Below the pieces are notes generated by a model. The model saw only the letters and a list, made by a program, of their open reading frames with translations. It did not search any database and was not told the origin of the DNA. Made by a program: the position numbers and the translations under genes. From an uncultured Thiothrix sp. (GTDB lineage: Bacteria; Pseudomonadota; Gammaproteobacteria; Poriferisulfidales; GCA-002705445), in the NCBI GenBank assembly GCA_902559815.1, contig CACEJE010000001.1:1-36464 (forward strand): a stretch of DNA of 36,464 nucleotides. Direction: 5' to 3'. Shown here one piece after another: positions 11,877 through 20,494 of this stretch; position 1 is the first letter of the stretch; every line of letters starts with the position of its first letter.

Positions 11877-12647
11877 TTACCTTGCTTTTGAAATTTTTAC
11901 CAGCTCACCTGCAAGAGCTAAGTATGACATAGAGCCTTTAGAACCTCTATCATAACTAATTATAGACGTACCGTGACTTGGAGCTTCTGCTAAGCTAACA
12001 TTTCTAGGAATTATTGTCTTTAATACATCTTTCCCAAAATGGTTTTTTAATTCCGAAGATACATCTTGCGCCAAATTATTTCTTGGGTCATACATAGTTC
12101 TTAAAATACCCCCAACCTTTAAGCTTTCATTCACCGACATCTTAATTTTATCAATTGTTTCAAGTAGAGCTGTAAGGCCTTCGAGCGCAAAATACTCGCA
12201 TTGTGTTGGAATTATCACAGAATCTGAAGCAGCTAAAGAATTCACTGTTAATATATTTAGTGATGGTGGGCAATCAATTATTATAAAATCATAATCTTTT
12301 TTAATTTCTGAAATTACCGTTTTTAAAATTAACTCTCTATCGTTATTTTCTAATAGTTTTACTTCAGCTAATGTAAGAGACTGATTTGATGGTATTAAAT
12401 CGTAACCTTCTTCTGCTTTCTTCAATATGCTTTTTATGTTTGTATTATGGTCTAAAAGCAAATCTGCTGAAGAATACTCCAGCTCATATTTATTAACACC
12501 TGATCCCATGGTTGCGTTACCTTGAGGATCCATATCTATTAATAATACATTTTTATTATTTAAAGATAACGCTGCAGATAAATTAACGCTCGTAGTTGTT
12601 TTACCAACTCCGCCTTTTTGATTACATATAGAAAAAATCGTACTCAA
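11877..12647 (-). CDS. parA: Chromosome-partitioning ATPase ParA (Soj)
   Basis: Deviant Walker A ATPase that binds DNA non-specifically and moves ParB-parS complexes. It begins MSTIFSICNQKGGVGKTTTS, a textbook signature, followed by LLIDMDPQGNATMGSG and DFIIIDCPPSLNILTVN. At 256 residues it is full length. Its start overlaps the rsmG stop by 4 bp, and parB follows 7 bp later. This is the canonical origin-linked ParA; a second, different ParA-type ATPase lies at 27961-28587. Confidence 0.96.
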   Translation of the reverse strand: MSTIFSICNQKGGVGKTTTSVNLSAALSLNNKNVLLIDMDPQGNATMGSGVNKYELEYSSADLLLDHNTNIKSILKKAEEGYDLIPSNQSLTLAEVKLLENNDRELILKTVISEIKKDYDFIIIDCPPSLNILTVNSLAASDSVIIPTQCEYFALEGLTALLETIDKIKMSVNESLKVGGILRTMYDPRNNLAQDVSSELKNHFGKDVLKTIIPRNVSLAEAPSHGTSIISYDRGSKGSMSYLALAGELVKISKAR

Positions 12648-13282
12648 TCTTCATTCCTATTTTTTGACATTATCACAGCATGTCTTTCAGCTGAAAGACC
12701 TGGCACTATAAGCTTCTCAACTTTATAATTAATGTTTTTATCTAACTCTGAGAGCTCTTTATCAGGGTATTTGCCTTTCATAGCTATAATAATACCTTCT
12801 TTCTTTAAATGATTTTCAGAATTTTTAAAAATTGTAGATAATGTGGAAAATGATCTACACACAATTGAATCAAATGACCTTTTATCATCAAAATTCTCTA
12901 TTCTCTCATGAACTAAATCAACGTTTCTTATATTTAAATTTATCTTAACATGGTTTAAAAAAATAATTTTTTTGTTATTTGAATCCAGTAACAAGAAATG
13001 TGATTCTGGAGAAAGAATTGCAAGAGGTATCCCCGGGAAACCCGCGCCTGAACCTATATCTAAAATTTTATTTCCCTCTAGCAAATGTTTTATAGATAAA
13101 CTATCAAGAATGTGTTTTGTAAGCATATCTTTTGTTTTTGTTATAGATGTAAGGTTATGAAGCTTATTTGCTTTTTTTATATACTCACAAAAATTAATTA
13201 ATTTATCTGCAGCTACTTCTATGTCACTTGTGAATTTTGATATGGATTTATAAAAAAATTCTTTCTCGATATTATTTTGCAT
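12644..13282 (-). CDS. rsmG: 16S rRNA (guanine-527-N7)-methyltransferase
   Basis: SAM-dependent methyltransferase (formerly GidB) that makes m7G527 in 16S rRNA. The SAM-binding motif is ILDIGSGAGFPGIPLAI, preceded by HNLTSIT and KHILDSLS. VCRSFSTL and GIIIAMKGKYPDKEL follow, all typical of RsmG. It has 212 residues against about 207 in E. coli. Its start overlaps the mnmG stop by 11 bp and its end overlaps parA by 4 bp, so translation is probably coupled. Confidence 0.95.
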   Translation of the reverse strand: MQNNIEKEFFYKSISKFTSDIEVAADKLINFCEYIKKANKLHNLTSITKTKDMLTKHILDSLSIKHLLEGNKILDIGSGAGFPGIPLAILSPESHFLLLDSNNKKIIFLNHVKINLNIRNVDLVHERIENFDDKRSFDSIVCRSFSTLSTIFKNSENHLKKEGIIIAMKGKYPDKELSELDKNINYKVEKLIVPGLSAERHAVIMSKNRNED

Positions 13283-15098
13283 TATTTTGAAAAGCTTTTA
13301 TTTGTACTTTTAAAATTGATATAGCTGCTGGAGTAACTCCCGGAACCCTTGCTGCTTGTCGCAAGTTTTGAGGTTTAACCATTGCGAGATTTTCTCTTGC
13401 CTCAATTGACAATGCTGTTATTTCGGAATAATTCATCTTATCTGGTAATGTCATTTCTTCGTCTTTTTTATTTTTAATAACTTCTAATTTTTGTTTTTGT
13501 ATATAACCCTCATATTTAATTCTTATTGAGCAATTCTCTCCTATATCTTTTTCGGCCAAACGATAATCTGAAGAATAAATACTTAAATCTTGATATGATG
13601 TTTTTGGTCTTTTAAGGAACTCTTTTGCTGAAATTTTTCTATTATTTTCCATTATTTTAAAATCAGCAAGGCGTTGAATCTCTGTATCTATTTGTTCTTG
13701 TTTTTTATTATAAATATCATATCTTGTTTCTTCTACCGAGCCCAATTTCCAGCCTATAGGAGTTAACCTTTTATCAGCATTATCCTCCCTTAAATAAAGC
13801 CTATGCTCAGCCCTACTTGTAAACATGCGATAAGGTTCTGGAGCGCCTTGGGTTATTAAATCATCAATCATCACTCCAACATAAGAATTTTCCCTGCTTG
13901 GCGACCACATATTTTTTGTTTGAGAACGCATGGCGGCATTAATGCCAGCAACAATTCCCTGGGAAGCTGCCTCTTCATATCCTGTTGTTCCGTTTATTTG
14001 CCCAGCCATAAAGAAACCAGAAATTTTTTTATTCTCTAAATTTGAATTTAGCCCTCTTGGGTCAAAAAAATCATATTCGATCGCATAACCATAATTCTCT
14101 ATGATTACGTTTTCGAGCCCCTCTATTGTTCTTATAAAATTCTCCTGGTCTTTTTTAGGTAAGCTCGTTGAAATTCCGTTTGGATAGATTAATTTCGAAT
14201 TTAACCCTTCTGGCTCTAAAAATATCTGATGAGATTCCTTGTCTGCGAACCTTGTGACCTTATCTTCTATAGAAGGACAATACCTCGGTCCTTTGCCAGT
14301 AATCACCCCGTTAAAGAGGGGCGAGCGATCAAGAGATTGTTTAATAGTAGCGTGAGTCTTCTCATTTGTGCGCGCTATATAACATTTAATTTGTTTTGGA
14401 TGATCTAGGGTGCTGCCAACGAAAGAGAAAACTGGTCTAGGCTCATCTCCTGGTTGTTCTATAAGATTACTAAAATTAATTGAGTCTACATTTAATCTTG
14501 GAGGCGTGCCTGTTTTTAATCTGCCCATTTTTAAATCAAGATCACGCATCCTATCTGCAAGTTTATTTGAAGCCTTTTCTCCAATTCTGCCCGCTGAAAT
14601 TTTTTGGTCTCCTATATGTATAATTCCAGATAAAAAAGTTCCTGCAGTTAATATAACATTTTTGGTTTTAATTATAGTTCCATCATTAAGCTCTACGCCT
14701 GATATAGAATATTTTTCCATGATGATGTCAACTACCTCATTCTCGAGTACATCTAGATTTTTTTGTTCTTTTATTTGTTTCTGGATAAAGAATTTGTAAA
14801 GATCTCTATCAGCCTGAGATCTAGTTGCCCATACAGCTGGACCTTTCTTCTTGTTTAACGTTCTAAAGTGAATGCCGGCTGCATCTGCCGCCCTTGCCAT
14901 TACGCCGCCAAGGGCATCTACTTCTTTTGTCAAATGACCTTTGCCAATACCTCCAATTGAAGGGTTGCAACTCATTTGGCCTACAGTATTAAATGACTGG
15001 GTTAAAAGCAAAGTCCTACTTCCGCATCTTGCGCTAGCTAAGCTCGCTTCTGTTCCAGCATGCCCTCCGCCGATTACTATTACATCGTATGTATTCAT
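13272..15098 (-). CDS. mnmG: tRNA uridine-5-carboxymethylaminomethyl modification enzyme MnmG
   Basis: FAD-dependent enzyme (GidA) that, with MnmE, makes cmnm5U34 in tRNAs. The N-terminal dinucleotide fold reads DVIVIGGGHAGTEASLASAR. SCNPSIGGIGKGHL, GRLKTGTPPR and YCPSIEDKVTRF follow, with FFMAGQINGTTGYEEAA further on and a C-terminal helical domain. It has 608 residues, slightly shorter than the E. coli 629. It sits 12 bp after the mnmE stop, so both partners of the complex are made from adjacent genes. Confidence 0.97.
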   Translation of the reverse strand: MNTYDVIVIGGGHAGTEASLASARCGSRTLLLTQSFNTVGQMSCNPSIGGIGKGHLTKEVDALGGVMARAADAAGIHFRTLNKKKGPAVWATRSQADRDLYKFFIQKQIKEQKNLDVLENEVVDIIMEKYSISGVELNDGTIIKTKNVILTAGTFLSGIIHIGDQKISAGRIGEKASNKLADRMRDLDLKMGRLKTGTPPRLNVDSINFSNLIEQPGDEPRPVFSFVGSTLDHPKQIKCYIARTNEKTHATIKQSLDRSPLFNGVITGKGPRYCPSIEDKVTRFADKESHQIFLEPEGLNSKLIYPNGISTSLPKKDQENFIRTIEGLENVIIENYGYAIEYDFFDPRGLNSNLENKKISGFFMAGQINGTTGYEEAASQGIVAGINAAMRSQTKNMWSPSRENSYVGVMIDDLITQGAPEPYRMFTSRAEHRLYLREDNADKRLTPIGWKLGSVEETRYDIYNKKQEQIDTEIQRLADFKIMENNRKISAKEFLKRPKTSYQDLSIYSSDYRLAEKDIGENCSIRIKYEGYIQKQKLEVIKNKKDEEMTLPDKMNYSEITALSIEARENLAMVKPQNLRQAARVPGVTPAAISILKVQIKAFQNNAK

Positions 15099-15110
15099 AT
15101 TTAAATTATA

Positions 15111-16457
15111 TTACTTTCCAATACAAAAGTTTGAAAATATTCCGCTTAAAACTCTATCATTGTCTTCATTTTCTATTATCTTGGATAGATTTTGTTGCGC
15201 GGCTTTCAAAAACTCTGCAACGATCTCTAAATTACTCAAATCTAATTCTATATTATTGACATCATTATATGCGGTTTTTAAAAAAGCCAGATGTTTTACC
15301 TGCATTACTCCTGGCGAGCTATCATTTGTTTTTGTCTTTAGCGTACCAGTAATTTTTTCTATCATTTTTTCAATATTAATATTTTTTTTAATAGATATAG
15401 ATATGCTTTCTTCTTTTTGGTCGATTAAAAAAGAATTTGGTTTTTCAGCAGCTAAATCAACTTTGTTTCCAATAATTAAAAGACTAGTATTTATTTTTTT
15501 TAATTTTTTAATAGTTAAAAAATCATCGTTTTGCAAACCTTTAGTAATATCATATAAATACAAAATTACATTTGATTCGGCGGCTTGATCAAAAGCCTTG
15601 TGCGTGCCTTCTTGTTCAATCTGATTATCGGTTTCCCTTATGCCGGCAGTATCCTGGATAATCACCGGCATTCCTCTAATATTAAATATTTTAGATACTA
15701 CATCTCTTGTTGTTCCGGCCTCTTTATTTACTATGGATACATTTTCTTGTGTAAGAAGATTTATTAAAGACGATTTGCCTGTATTTGGTTTTCCCATTAT
15801 TATTATTTTGCTCACTTCAAAAAATAGTTTATTTTTTTCGATTTTTTCAATTAAATTTTTTATTTTATTTTTAATGGCAATTAATTGATTTTCAATTTCG
15901 GAAAGCCCTTCTGTTTCTATGTCTTCCTCTGAAAAATCTAGCAAAGCCTCAACCTGTATTCTTGTTTTTAACAGCTTTTCATCTATTCCGAGTATCTCTT
16001 GTGACATCTTGCCTGATAAAGAACTTCTTGCTGCCAGAGCGGCTTCTTCTGTTTTCGCGTTTATCAGTGCGCATATTGATTCGGCCTCTAGCAAACTAAT
16101 TTTATTATTTAAATATGCTCGCTCACTAAATTCGCCTGGTTTTGCTAATCTGAAATCAGATAATGTCAAAATTTCCTTTATGAGCATTTGATAAATTACA
16201 GGTCCTCCGTGGCAAGTAATTTCAAGCATATCCTCTCCTGTATAAGATTCTGGCGCCTTGTAATAAATTGCTACAACGTCATCAAGCGTTTCATTATTTA
16301 TTTTGAAATTTATATGATAAGCATATCTTGGCTTCAGGCTTTTATGAAAGAAAGTCTCTATGATATTTTCTACACCTTCGCCAGAACATCTAATAATTGA
16401 AAGAGCTCCTGTTCCAATAGGTGTGGCTAAACTAACAATACTATTAACATCCTTCAC
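15111..16457 (-). CDS. mnmE: tRNA modification GTPase MnmE (TrmE)
   Basis: GTPase partner of MnmG. The N-terminal folate-binding domain has IVSLATPIGTGALSIIRCSG and MLEITCHGGP. The G domain shows the P-loop GKPNTGKSS (near residue 220), AGTTRD, DTAGIRET and GNKVD. The protein ends CIGK, keeping the conserved C-terminal cysteine motif. It has 448 residues. The GTPase P-loop usually reads GxPNxGKSS, which matches. It starts 6 bp after the yidC stop. Confidence 0.96.
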   Translation of the reverse strand: MKDVNSIVSLATPIGTGALSIIRCSGEGVENIIETFFHKSLKPRYAYHINFKINNETLDDVVAIYYKAPESYTGEDMLEITCHGGPVIYQMLIKEILTLSDFRLAKPGEFSERAYLNNKISLLEAESICALINAKTEEAALAARSSLSGKMSQEILGIDEKLLKTRIQVEALLDFSEEDIETEGLSEIENQLIAIKNKIKNLIEKIEKNKLFFEVSKIIIMGKPNTGKSSLINLLTQENVSIVNKEAGTTRDVVSKIFNIRGMPVIIQDTAGIRETDNQIEQEGTHKAFDQAAESNVILYLYDITKGLQNDDFLTIKKLKKINTSLLIIGNKVDLAAEKPNSFLIDQKEESISISIKKNINIEKMIEKITGTLKTKTNDSSPGVMQVKHLAFLKTAYNDVNNIELDLSNLEIVAEFLKAAQQNLSKIIENEDNDRVLSGIFSNFCIGK

Positions 16458-16463
16458 TATAAT

Positions 16464-18113
16464 TTATTTCGAGCTGGTTATTATCTTTGTTATTCTCCAT
16501 TGCTGAGCAATAGATAGCAAATTATTAACAACCCAATATAGAACTAAACCAGAAGGGAAAAACGCAAAAAATGCAGTAAAGATTATGGGCAACATTTGCA
16601 TGATTTTCGCTTGCATAGGATCAGGTGGCGCTGGATTAAGTTTTTGTTGAAAGTACATTGAAGCACCCATTATTAGCGGAAGAACATAATAGGGGTCTTT
16701 GGTTGAAAGGTCATTTAGCCAAAAAATAAACTCTGCCTGTCTAAGCTCAACACTCTCTAATAACACCCAATAGAGAGCTATAAATACAGGTATTTGGATT
16801 AAAATTGGCCAACATCCGCCCAAAGGATTAATTTTCTCTTGTTTATACATATCCATCATTGCTTGATTCATTTTTTGTCTATCGCTTCCGTATCTTTCTC
16901 GAATAGACTGAATTTTTGGCGAAAATTGCTTCATTTTTGCCATTGACCTATAGCTTGTTTCCGACAATTTATAAAACGCTAATTTAATTAAAATCGTGAG
17001 CAAAATGATTGCCCAGCCCCAATTTCCTACCATTAAATTAATTTTATCTAACAGCCAAAATAATGGTTTTGCAATAAAAGTTAAGACTCCATAGTCAATT
17101 GTTAATTCTAAACCTTCTGAAATTTGCTCTAATTCCTTTTGTAACTTTGGGCCAACATATAGCGAGGATTCAAATATAGCATTTTCATTTGGTTGAATAA
17201 TTAAAGCTTCAGATCTTGCCCCCATAATATAGTCTTTTCTGTCGCCTTCAGCATTAACTTCTTTTGTATAAAATAAATTATTTTCTTTCTCAGAAAAATA
17301 CCAAGACGAAACAAAATAATGTTCCATCATAGCAACCCAGCCACCTTGTACATTTAGTTTTGGCTTTTTCTTAGAAATCTCGTCATAAGAAATCTTATTG
17401 TAAGTTCCGTCATAATATGCTCCACCCGTAAATGTTGGAGTCACCCAAGATCGCCCTTCGCCGCTGCTTTCTCTTCTGATTTGTCTGTATTGTCTTCCTG
17501 CCCAAGCTCTTCTTGAGTTGTTTATAACTTGGCTTGTCACTTCAACATTAAAGCCCGCGTCATTAAGTTTAATTTTTTTAATAACGCTTATATCTTTGTC
17601 TTTGGTTAGCCACTTCAAAGTAACGCTATCGCTAGTTTTGTTTAAAACCTCATACAGATCATGATGATTAGGAGCTAACTTAGTCTTTTCATTTTTGCTT
17701 GAAGTTTTATCATGAAGCAAGCCTGATTGCGCCACATAATATTCATCCTCATAATCAAATAAGTTTATATTTTCGCTATCTTCTTCAGTCGTTTTAAAAT
17801 AATTTAAAAGCTTTGATTTTTTAATAGTTCCACCCTGAGTGCTTATCGTTAGCTCAACATCAGAATTAGTTATTGTAAGATTTTCACCTTTATTTTTAAC
17901 ATTCGAGACAGGTTCTTCTTGATCGGGGCTCTTAATCTTTGATTTGTCCAACAAAGCTTCTTCAGGAATATCACCCTCGGGCTGTTGAGATTGTTTAGTT
18001 TTTTCTATTTGGCTCTGTGTCTGAAATTGTGGGTTCTGCTCAATATTCCATTGTTGCCAAATCATAAAAAGCACCAAAGAAAAAGCCACATATAATAGGA
18101 ATCTATTACTCAT
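16464..18113 (-). CDS. yidC: Membrane protein insertase YidC
   Basis: Inserts proteins into the inner membrane, including the Fo c subunit, alone or with SecYEG. The start at 18113 (MSNRFLLYVAFSLVLFMIWQ) gives 549 residues, the E. coli length. It places the N-terminal membrane anchor correctly, and its ATG overlaps the yidD stop as ATGA. A 16-residue extension to 18161 is open but reads through yidD and is rejected. The large periplasmic domain spans about residues 60-330. The conserved 60-kDa insertase core has GNWGWAIILLTILIKLAFY, NPLGGCWPILIQIPVFIALY and GLVLYWVVNNLLSIAQQW. Confidence 0.96.
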   Translation of the reverse strand: MSNRFLLYVAFSLVLFMIWQQWNIEQNPQFQTQSQIEKTKQSQQPEGDIPEEALLDKSKIKSPDQEEPVSNVKNKGENLTITNSDVELTISTQGGTIKKSKLLNYFKTTEEDSENINLFDYEDEYYVAQSGLLHDKTSSKNEKTKLAPNHHDLYEVLNKTSDSVTLKWLTKDKDISVIKKIKLNDAGFNVEVTSQVINNSRRAWAGRQYRQIRRESSGEGRSWVTPTFTGGAYYDGTYNKISYDEISKKKPKLNVQGGWVAMMEHYFVSSWYFSEKENNLFYTKEVNAEGDRKDYIMGARSEALIIQPNENAIFESSLYVGPKLQKELEQISEGLELTIDYGVLTFIAKPLFWLLDKINLMVGNWGWAIILLTILIKLAFYKLSETSYRSMAKMKQFSPKIQSIRERYGSDRQKMNQAMMDMYKQEKINPLGGCWPILIQIPVFIALYWVLLESVELRQAEFIFWLNDLSTKDPYYVLPLIMGASMYFQQKLNPAPPDPMQAKIMQMLPIIFTAFFAFFPSGLVLYWVVNNLLSIAQQWRITKIITSSK

Positions 18114-18328
18114 TTTGCTTTTGGAACCTCGTCTATGCCGCCAGAACACCAAGGATGACATTTAGATATTCTTTTAGAGCCTAGGTAAATGCCTCGAATA
18201 CAACCATGTTCTGATATTGCTTGCATAAAATAGGCTGAGCACGAGGGCGTAAATCTGCAATTATTTCCCAAAAAAGAGCTAAGAGCATACTGATAAAATT
18301 TAATTATTTTTATTAATAAACGACTCAT
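18110..18328 (-). CDS. yidD: Membrane protein insertion efficiency factor YidD
   Basis: Small accessory protein thought to help YidC-dependent insertion. It has 72 residues with the conserved core FYQYALSSFLGNNCRFTPSCSAYFMQAI, written here in two overlapping parts: FYQYALSSFLGNNCRFTPSC and SCSAYFMQAI. The three conserved cysteines of the family are present, followed by KRISKCHPWCSGGIDEVP. The N-terminus is a short amphipathic helix. It overlaps rnpA by 4 bp and yidC by 4 bp. Confidence 0.95.
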   Translation of the reverse strand: MSRLLIKIIKFYQYALSSFLGNNCRFTPSCSAYFMQAISEHGCIRGIYLGSKRISKCHPWCSGGIDEVPKAK

Positions 18329-18636
18329 TTTTTTACCAATTTATTAAAAATCTCATTTATAAGGTTATAGCAATTCTCTTGATCGTAATTTTTTTCATAT
18401 TTAAGCAACAAAACAATATCTAACCCCGTAATATCACTTTTTCTAAAAATTTCTCTGGCAACTCTTTTAATTCTATTTCTTTCAACAGCTTTTTTAATTT
18501 TATTCTTTGCAACGCTTATGCCCAATCTAGAATGCTGGCTGCCGTTATCTAAATAATGTAGCACAAAAGCTTCGTTTTTTATTTTTTTGCCATTTGTAAA
18601 ACAATTTCTAAAGTCTTTAGGACTATTTAATCTCAT
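18325..18636 (-). CDS. rnpA: Ribonuclease P protein component
   Basis: Protein cofactor of RNase P, which matures the 5' ends of tRNAs. The signature is RLGISVAKNKIKKAVERNRIKRVAREIFR, seen here as RLGISVAKNKIKKAVERNRI followed by KRVAREIFR. It has 103 residues, on the short side (E. coli has 119). The N-terminus, MRLNSPKDFRNCFTNGKKI, lacks several basic residues that usually precede the Phe-containing motif; the ATG at 18636 is the only suitable in-frame ATG. It lies 34 bp after rpmH, the normal partner. Confidence 0.93.
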   Translation of the reverse strand: MRLNSPKDFRNCFTNGKKIKNEAFVLHYLDNGSQHSRLGISVAKNKIKKAVERNRIKRVAREIFRKSDITGLDIVLLLKYEKNYDQENCYNLINEIFNKLVKK

Positions 18637-18670
18637 GACTTTTGTTATGAATACATTTTTTGCTGTATTT

Positions 18671-18805
18671 TTAAGCAGAAAGACGTTTTCTTCCTTTGGC
18701 TCTTCTGGCGTTGATCACTGCTCTTCCGCCGCTAGTGCTCATTCGAGACCTAAATCCATGTGTTCTTTTTCTTTTAATTTTACTTGGCTGATATGTTCTT
18801 TTCAT
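18671..18805 (-). CDS. rpmH: 50S ribosomal protein L34
   Basis: I translated this by hand from the ATG at 18803-18805. The 44-residue product begins [20 protein letters not shown], continues [20 protein letters not shown] and ends RLSA, an unmistakable L34. AAGGAA lies about 8 bases upstream of the ATG. It is the first gene of the leftward rpmH-rnpA-yidD-yidC-mnmE-mnmG-rsmG-parA-parB run and is transcribed divergently from dnaA. Confidence 0.97.
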   Translation of the reverse strand: MKRTYQPSKIKRKRTHGFRSRMSTSGGRAVINARRAKGRKRLSA

Positions 18806-18833
18806 TTTTTAATTCCTTTGTATTCTGCACGCG

Positions 18834-18862
18834 ACCTTACGTCTATACCCTATATTTGTCAA
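18834..18862 (-). promoter_or_regulatory. Predicted rpmH promoter
   Basis: On the minus strand a perfect -35 TTGACA (18857-18862) is followed after 17 bases by TAAGGT (18834-18839). That is a weak -10 followed by the G/C-rich discriminator CGCG. Poor -10 elements with G/C-rich discriminators are typical of stringently controlled ribosomal promoters. The predicted start lies about 20-25 bp before the rpmH ATG. Confidence 0.55.
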
Positions 18863-18892
18863 TACTTACTTTATCATATATTTTTACATTAC

Positions 18893-18901
18893 TTATCCAC
18901 A
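18893..18901 (+). promoter_or_regulatory. DnaA box 1
   Basis: TTATCCACA, a perfect match to the high-affinity DnaA 9-mer, reading on the plus strand. Confidence 0.85.
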
Positions 18902-18903
18902 AT

Positions 18904-18912
18904 TTTTACACA
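18904..18912 (+). promoter_or_regulatory. DnaA box 2 (degenerate)
   Basis: TTTTACACA fits the relaxed consensus TTWTNCACA. It lies 2 bp after box 1 in the same orientation. Confidence 0.55.
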
Positions 18913-18918
18913 GATTTG

Positions 18919-18949
18919 TTGATTTATTTCTGCTGTGGATAAGTATAAT
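18919..18949 (+). promoter_or_regulatory. Predicted dnaA promoter
   Basis: TATAAT (18944-18949) is a perfect -10, and a second TATAAT overlaps it at 18949-18954. The best -35 is TTGATT (18919-18924), which gives a long 19-bp spacer to the first -10. DnaA box 3 lies inside the spacer. The dnaA ATG is about 45 bp downstream, with GGGGGA (18981-18986) as ribosome binding site. Confidence 0.5.
18934..18942 (-). promoter_or_regulatory. DnaA box 3
   Basis: TGTGGATAA on the plus strand is TTATCCACA on the minus strand, a perfect box inverted relative to box 1. It ends 1 bp before the TATAAT of the predicted dnaA promoter, a position suited to autorepression. Confidence 0.85.
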
Positions 18950-18995
18950 ATAATTAAAAATAATAATAATTCTTTACTTTGGGGGACCATATAAA

Positions 18996-20309
18996 ATGCA
19001 ACCAGGCTTTTGGGAACAATGTCTTGACGAACTTCAAAGTAACTTTGATGAACAGCAGTTTAATACCTGGGTACGACCACTTCAAGCAGTAACCAAAGAC
19101 AAAACTATAAAAATTACAGCGCCTAACCAATACGCTTTGGACTGGGCAAATGAAAATCTAACAGAATATTTTATAAAAAGACTTGAGAACTCAGATTATA
19201 GCTTTAATTTTGAGGTTGGAGGTATTTCACAGAAATTAGAAGAAGATATATCAAATATTGGCGAAGATAAAAGAAGTTCTTTTAATATTAATAAAAGTTT
19301 TGCTTCTGACTATACGTTTGATAATTTTGTCACTGGAAAATCAAATGAGTTGGCAAGGGCTACTGCCATTCAAGTCTCTAGCAATCCTGGCAAGACATAT
19401 AATCCTTTTTTCATTTACGGTGGTGTAGGTCTTGGGAAAACACACCTTATGAATGCCATAGGCAATAACATTTTGAAGCAAAACAAAGATGCAAAGATAA
19501 TTTATCTACATTCTGAAAAATTTGTGGCCGACATGGTTAGAGCTCTCCAACATAACAAAATAGACACCTTTAAAGAATATTACAGGTCTGCTGATGCCCT
19601 CTTGATAGATGACATTCAGTTTTTTGCTGGCAAAGAAAGATCACAAGAAGAATTTTTTCACACTTTTAATGCGCTTCTAGAAGGAGGATGCCAAGTTGTT
19701 TTAACTTGTGACAGGTACCCAAAAGAAGTTAATGGTCTTGATGAAAGATTAAAATCAAGGTTTGGCTGGGGACTTACTCAGTCTATTGAGCCGCCTGAAC
19801 TTGAAACCAGAGTTGCAATTTTACAAAAGAAAGCATCTTCAATTGGAACAAATCTTGATACTGAGGTAGCCTTTTTTATTGCAAAGTGCATACAATCAAA
19901 CGTAAGAGAGCTTGAAGGAGCTTTGAGAAGGGTTATAGCTAACTCGCAATTTACAGGAAAAGAAATATCTTTAGATTTTGCTAGAGAAGCTTTACACGAC
20001 CTTATATCCCTTCAAAACAAAATGGTAACAATAGAAAACATTCAGAAAACGGTTGCAGAATATTATAAAATTAGAATATCTGATTTGCTATCAGCAAAAA
20101 GAAACAGGTCTTTAGCAAGGCCACGCCAACTTGCGATGTCACTAGCAAAAGAACTAACAAACCACAGCTTGCCAGAAATTGGGGATGCTTTTGGAGGAAG
20201 AGATCATACAACTGTATTACATGCTTGCAAAAAGATCGTGGAAGTCTCAATAACAGACAACAAAATAAAAGAGGACTTAATTAATTTAAGGAGAGCATTA
20301 AGCACTTAG
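18996..20309 (+). CDS. dnaA: Chromosomal replication initiator protein DnaA
   Basis: AAA+ initiator that binds DnaA boxes and opens the origin. Domain I begins [20 protein letters not shown]. The AAA+ core has [14 protein letters not shown], the Walker [10 protein letters not shown] (near residue 147), Walker [14 protein letters not shown], and [12 protein letters not shown]. Domain IV carries the DNA-binding signature [20 protein letters not shown], then [15 protein letters not shown]. At 437 residues it is somewhat shorter than the E. coli 467 because the flexible domain II is short. It is preceded by GGGGGA 9 bases before the ATG and by DnaA boxes that suggest autoregulation. Confidence 0.98.
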   Translation: MQPGFWEQCLDELQSNFDEQQFNTWVRPLQAVTKDKTIKITAPNQYALDWANENLTEYFIKRLENSDYSFNFEVGGISQKLEEDISNIGEDKRSSFNINKSFASDYTFDNFVTGKSNELARATAIQVSSNPGKTYNPFFIYGGVGLGKTHLMNAIGNNILKQNKDAKIIYLHSEKFVADMVRALQHNKIDTFKEYYRSADALLIDDIQFFAGKERSQEEFFHTFNALLEGGCQVVLTCDRYPKEVNGLDERLKSRFGWGLTQSIEPPELETRVAILQKKASSIGTNLDTEVAFFIAKCIQSNVRELEGALRRVIANSQFTGKEISLDFAREALHDLISLQNKMVTIENIQKTVAEYYKIRISDLLSAKRNRSLARPRQLAMSLAKELTNHSLPEIGDAFGGRDHTTVLHACKKIVEVSITDNKIKEDLINLRRALST

Positions 20310-20323
20310 AGCAAAATTGTTAG

Positions 20324-20359
20324 AAAACTGTATATACTTTTATAACAAAACTGTATATA
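20324..20359 (+). repeat. Two 13-bp direct repeats in the dnaA-dnaN spacer
   Basis: AAAACTGTATATA occurs at 20324-20336 and again at 20347-20359, perfectly repeated with a 23-bp period (about two helical turns). The whole 185-bp spacer (20310-20494) is extremely A/T-rich and has no perfect DnaA box. It could be a DNA-unwinding element, a regulator-binding pair for dnaN, or a chance outcome of base composition. Confidence 0.6.
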
Positions 20360-20494
20360 TATTTAATAAAGATTTAACTAACACGAAAGAAAAAGTTATA
20401 AACAAGATAATAATTACATAAGTATTTGTTTTTATTATATAAAAAGACATACTTAACAGAAATTGGTCACAATAATAATAATTAATATATATAT

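Larger units (their letters stand above)
18806..18995. other. oriC: rpmH-dnaA intergenic region, candidate oriC and dnaA control region
   Basis: 190 bp between the divergent rpmH and dnaA genes. It holds two perfect 9-mer DnaA boxes in opposite orientation (18893-18901 and 18934-18942) and one degenerate box between them (18904-18912). A predicted rpmH promoter lies on one side, and TATAAT elements for dnaA together with a long A/T tract (18943-18980) lie on the other. The direction of all nearby genes switches here. DnaA boxes at this place are established both as dnaA autoregulatory sites and as origin elements; three boxes in one cluster is few for a complete origin, so the origin may extend into the dnaA-dnaN spacer. 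Confidence 0.65.

Noticed and set aside
14941-15588. Long open frame opposite mnmG and mnmE (215 aa)
   Set aside because: It spans the mnmG-mnmE junction on the antisense strand, has no recognisable domain, and both sense genes are unmistakable. It is a by-product of sense codon use.
18114-18161. 16-residue N-terminal extension of yidC
   Set aside because: It reads the 3' end of yidD in another frame. The ATG at 18113 places the membrane anchor at the N-terminus and overlaps the yidD stop as ATGA.
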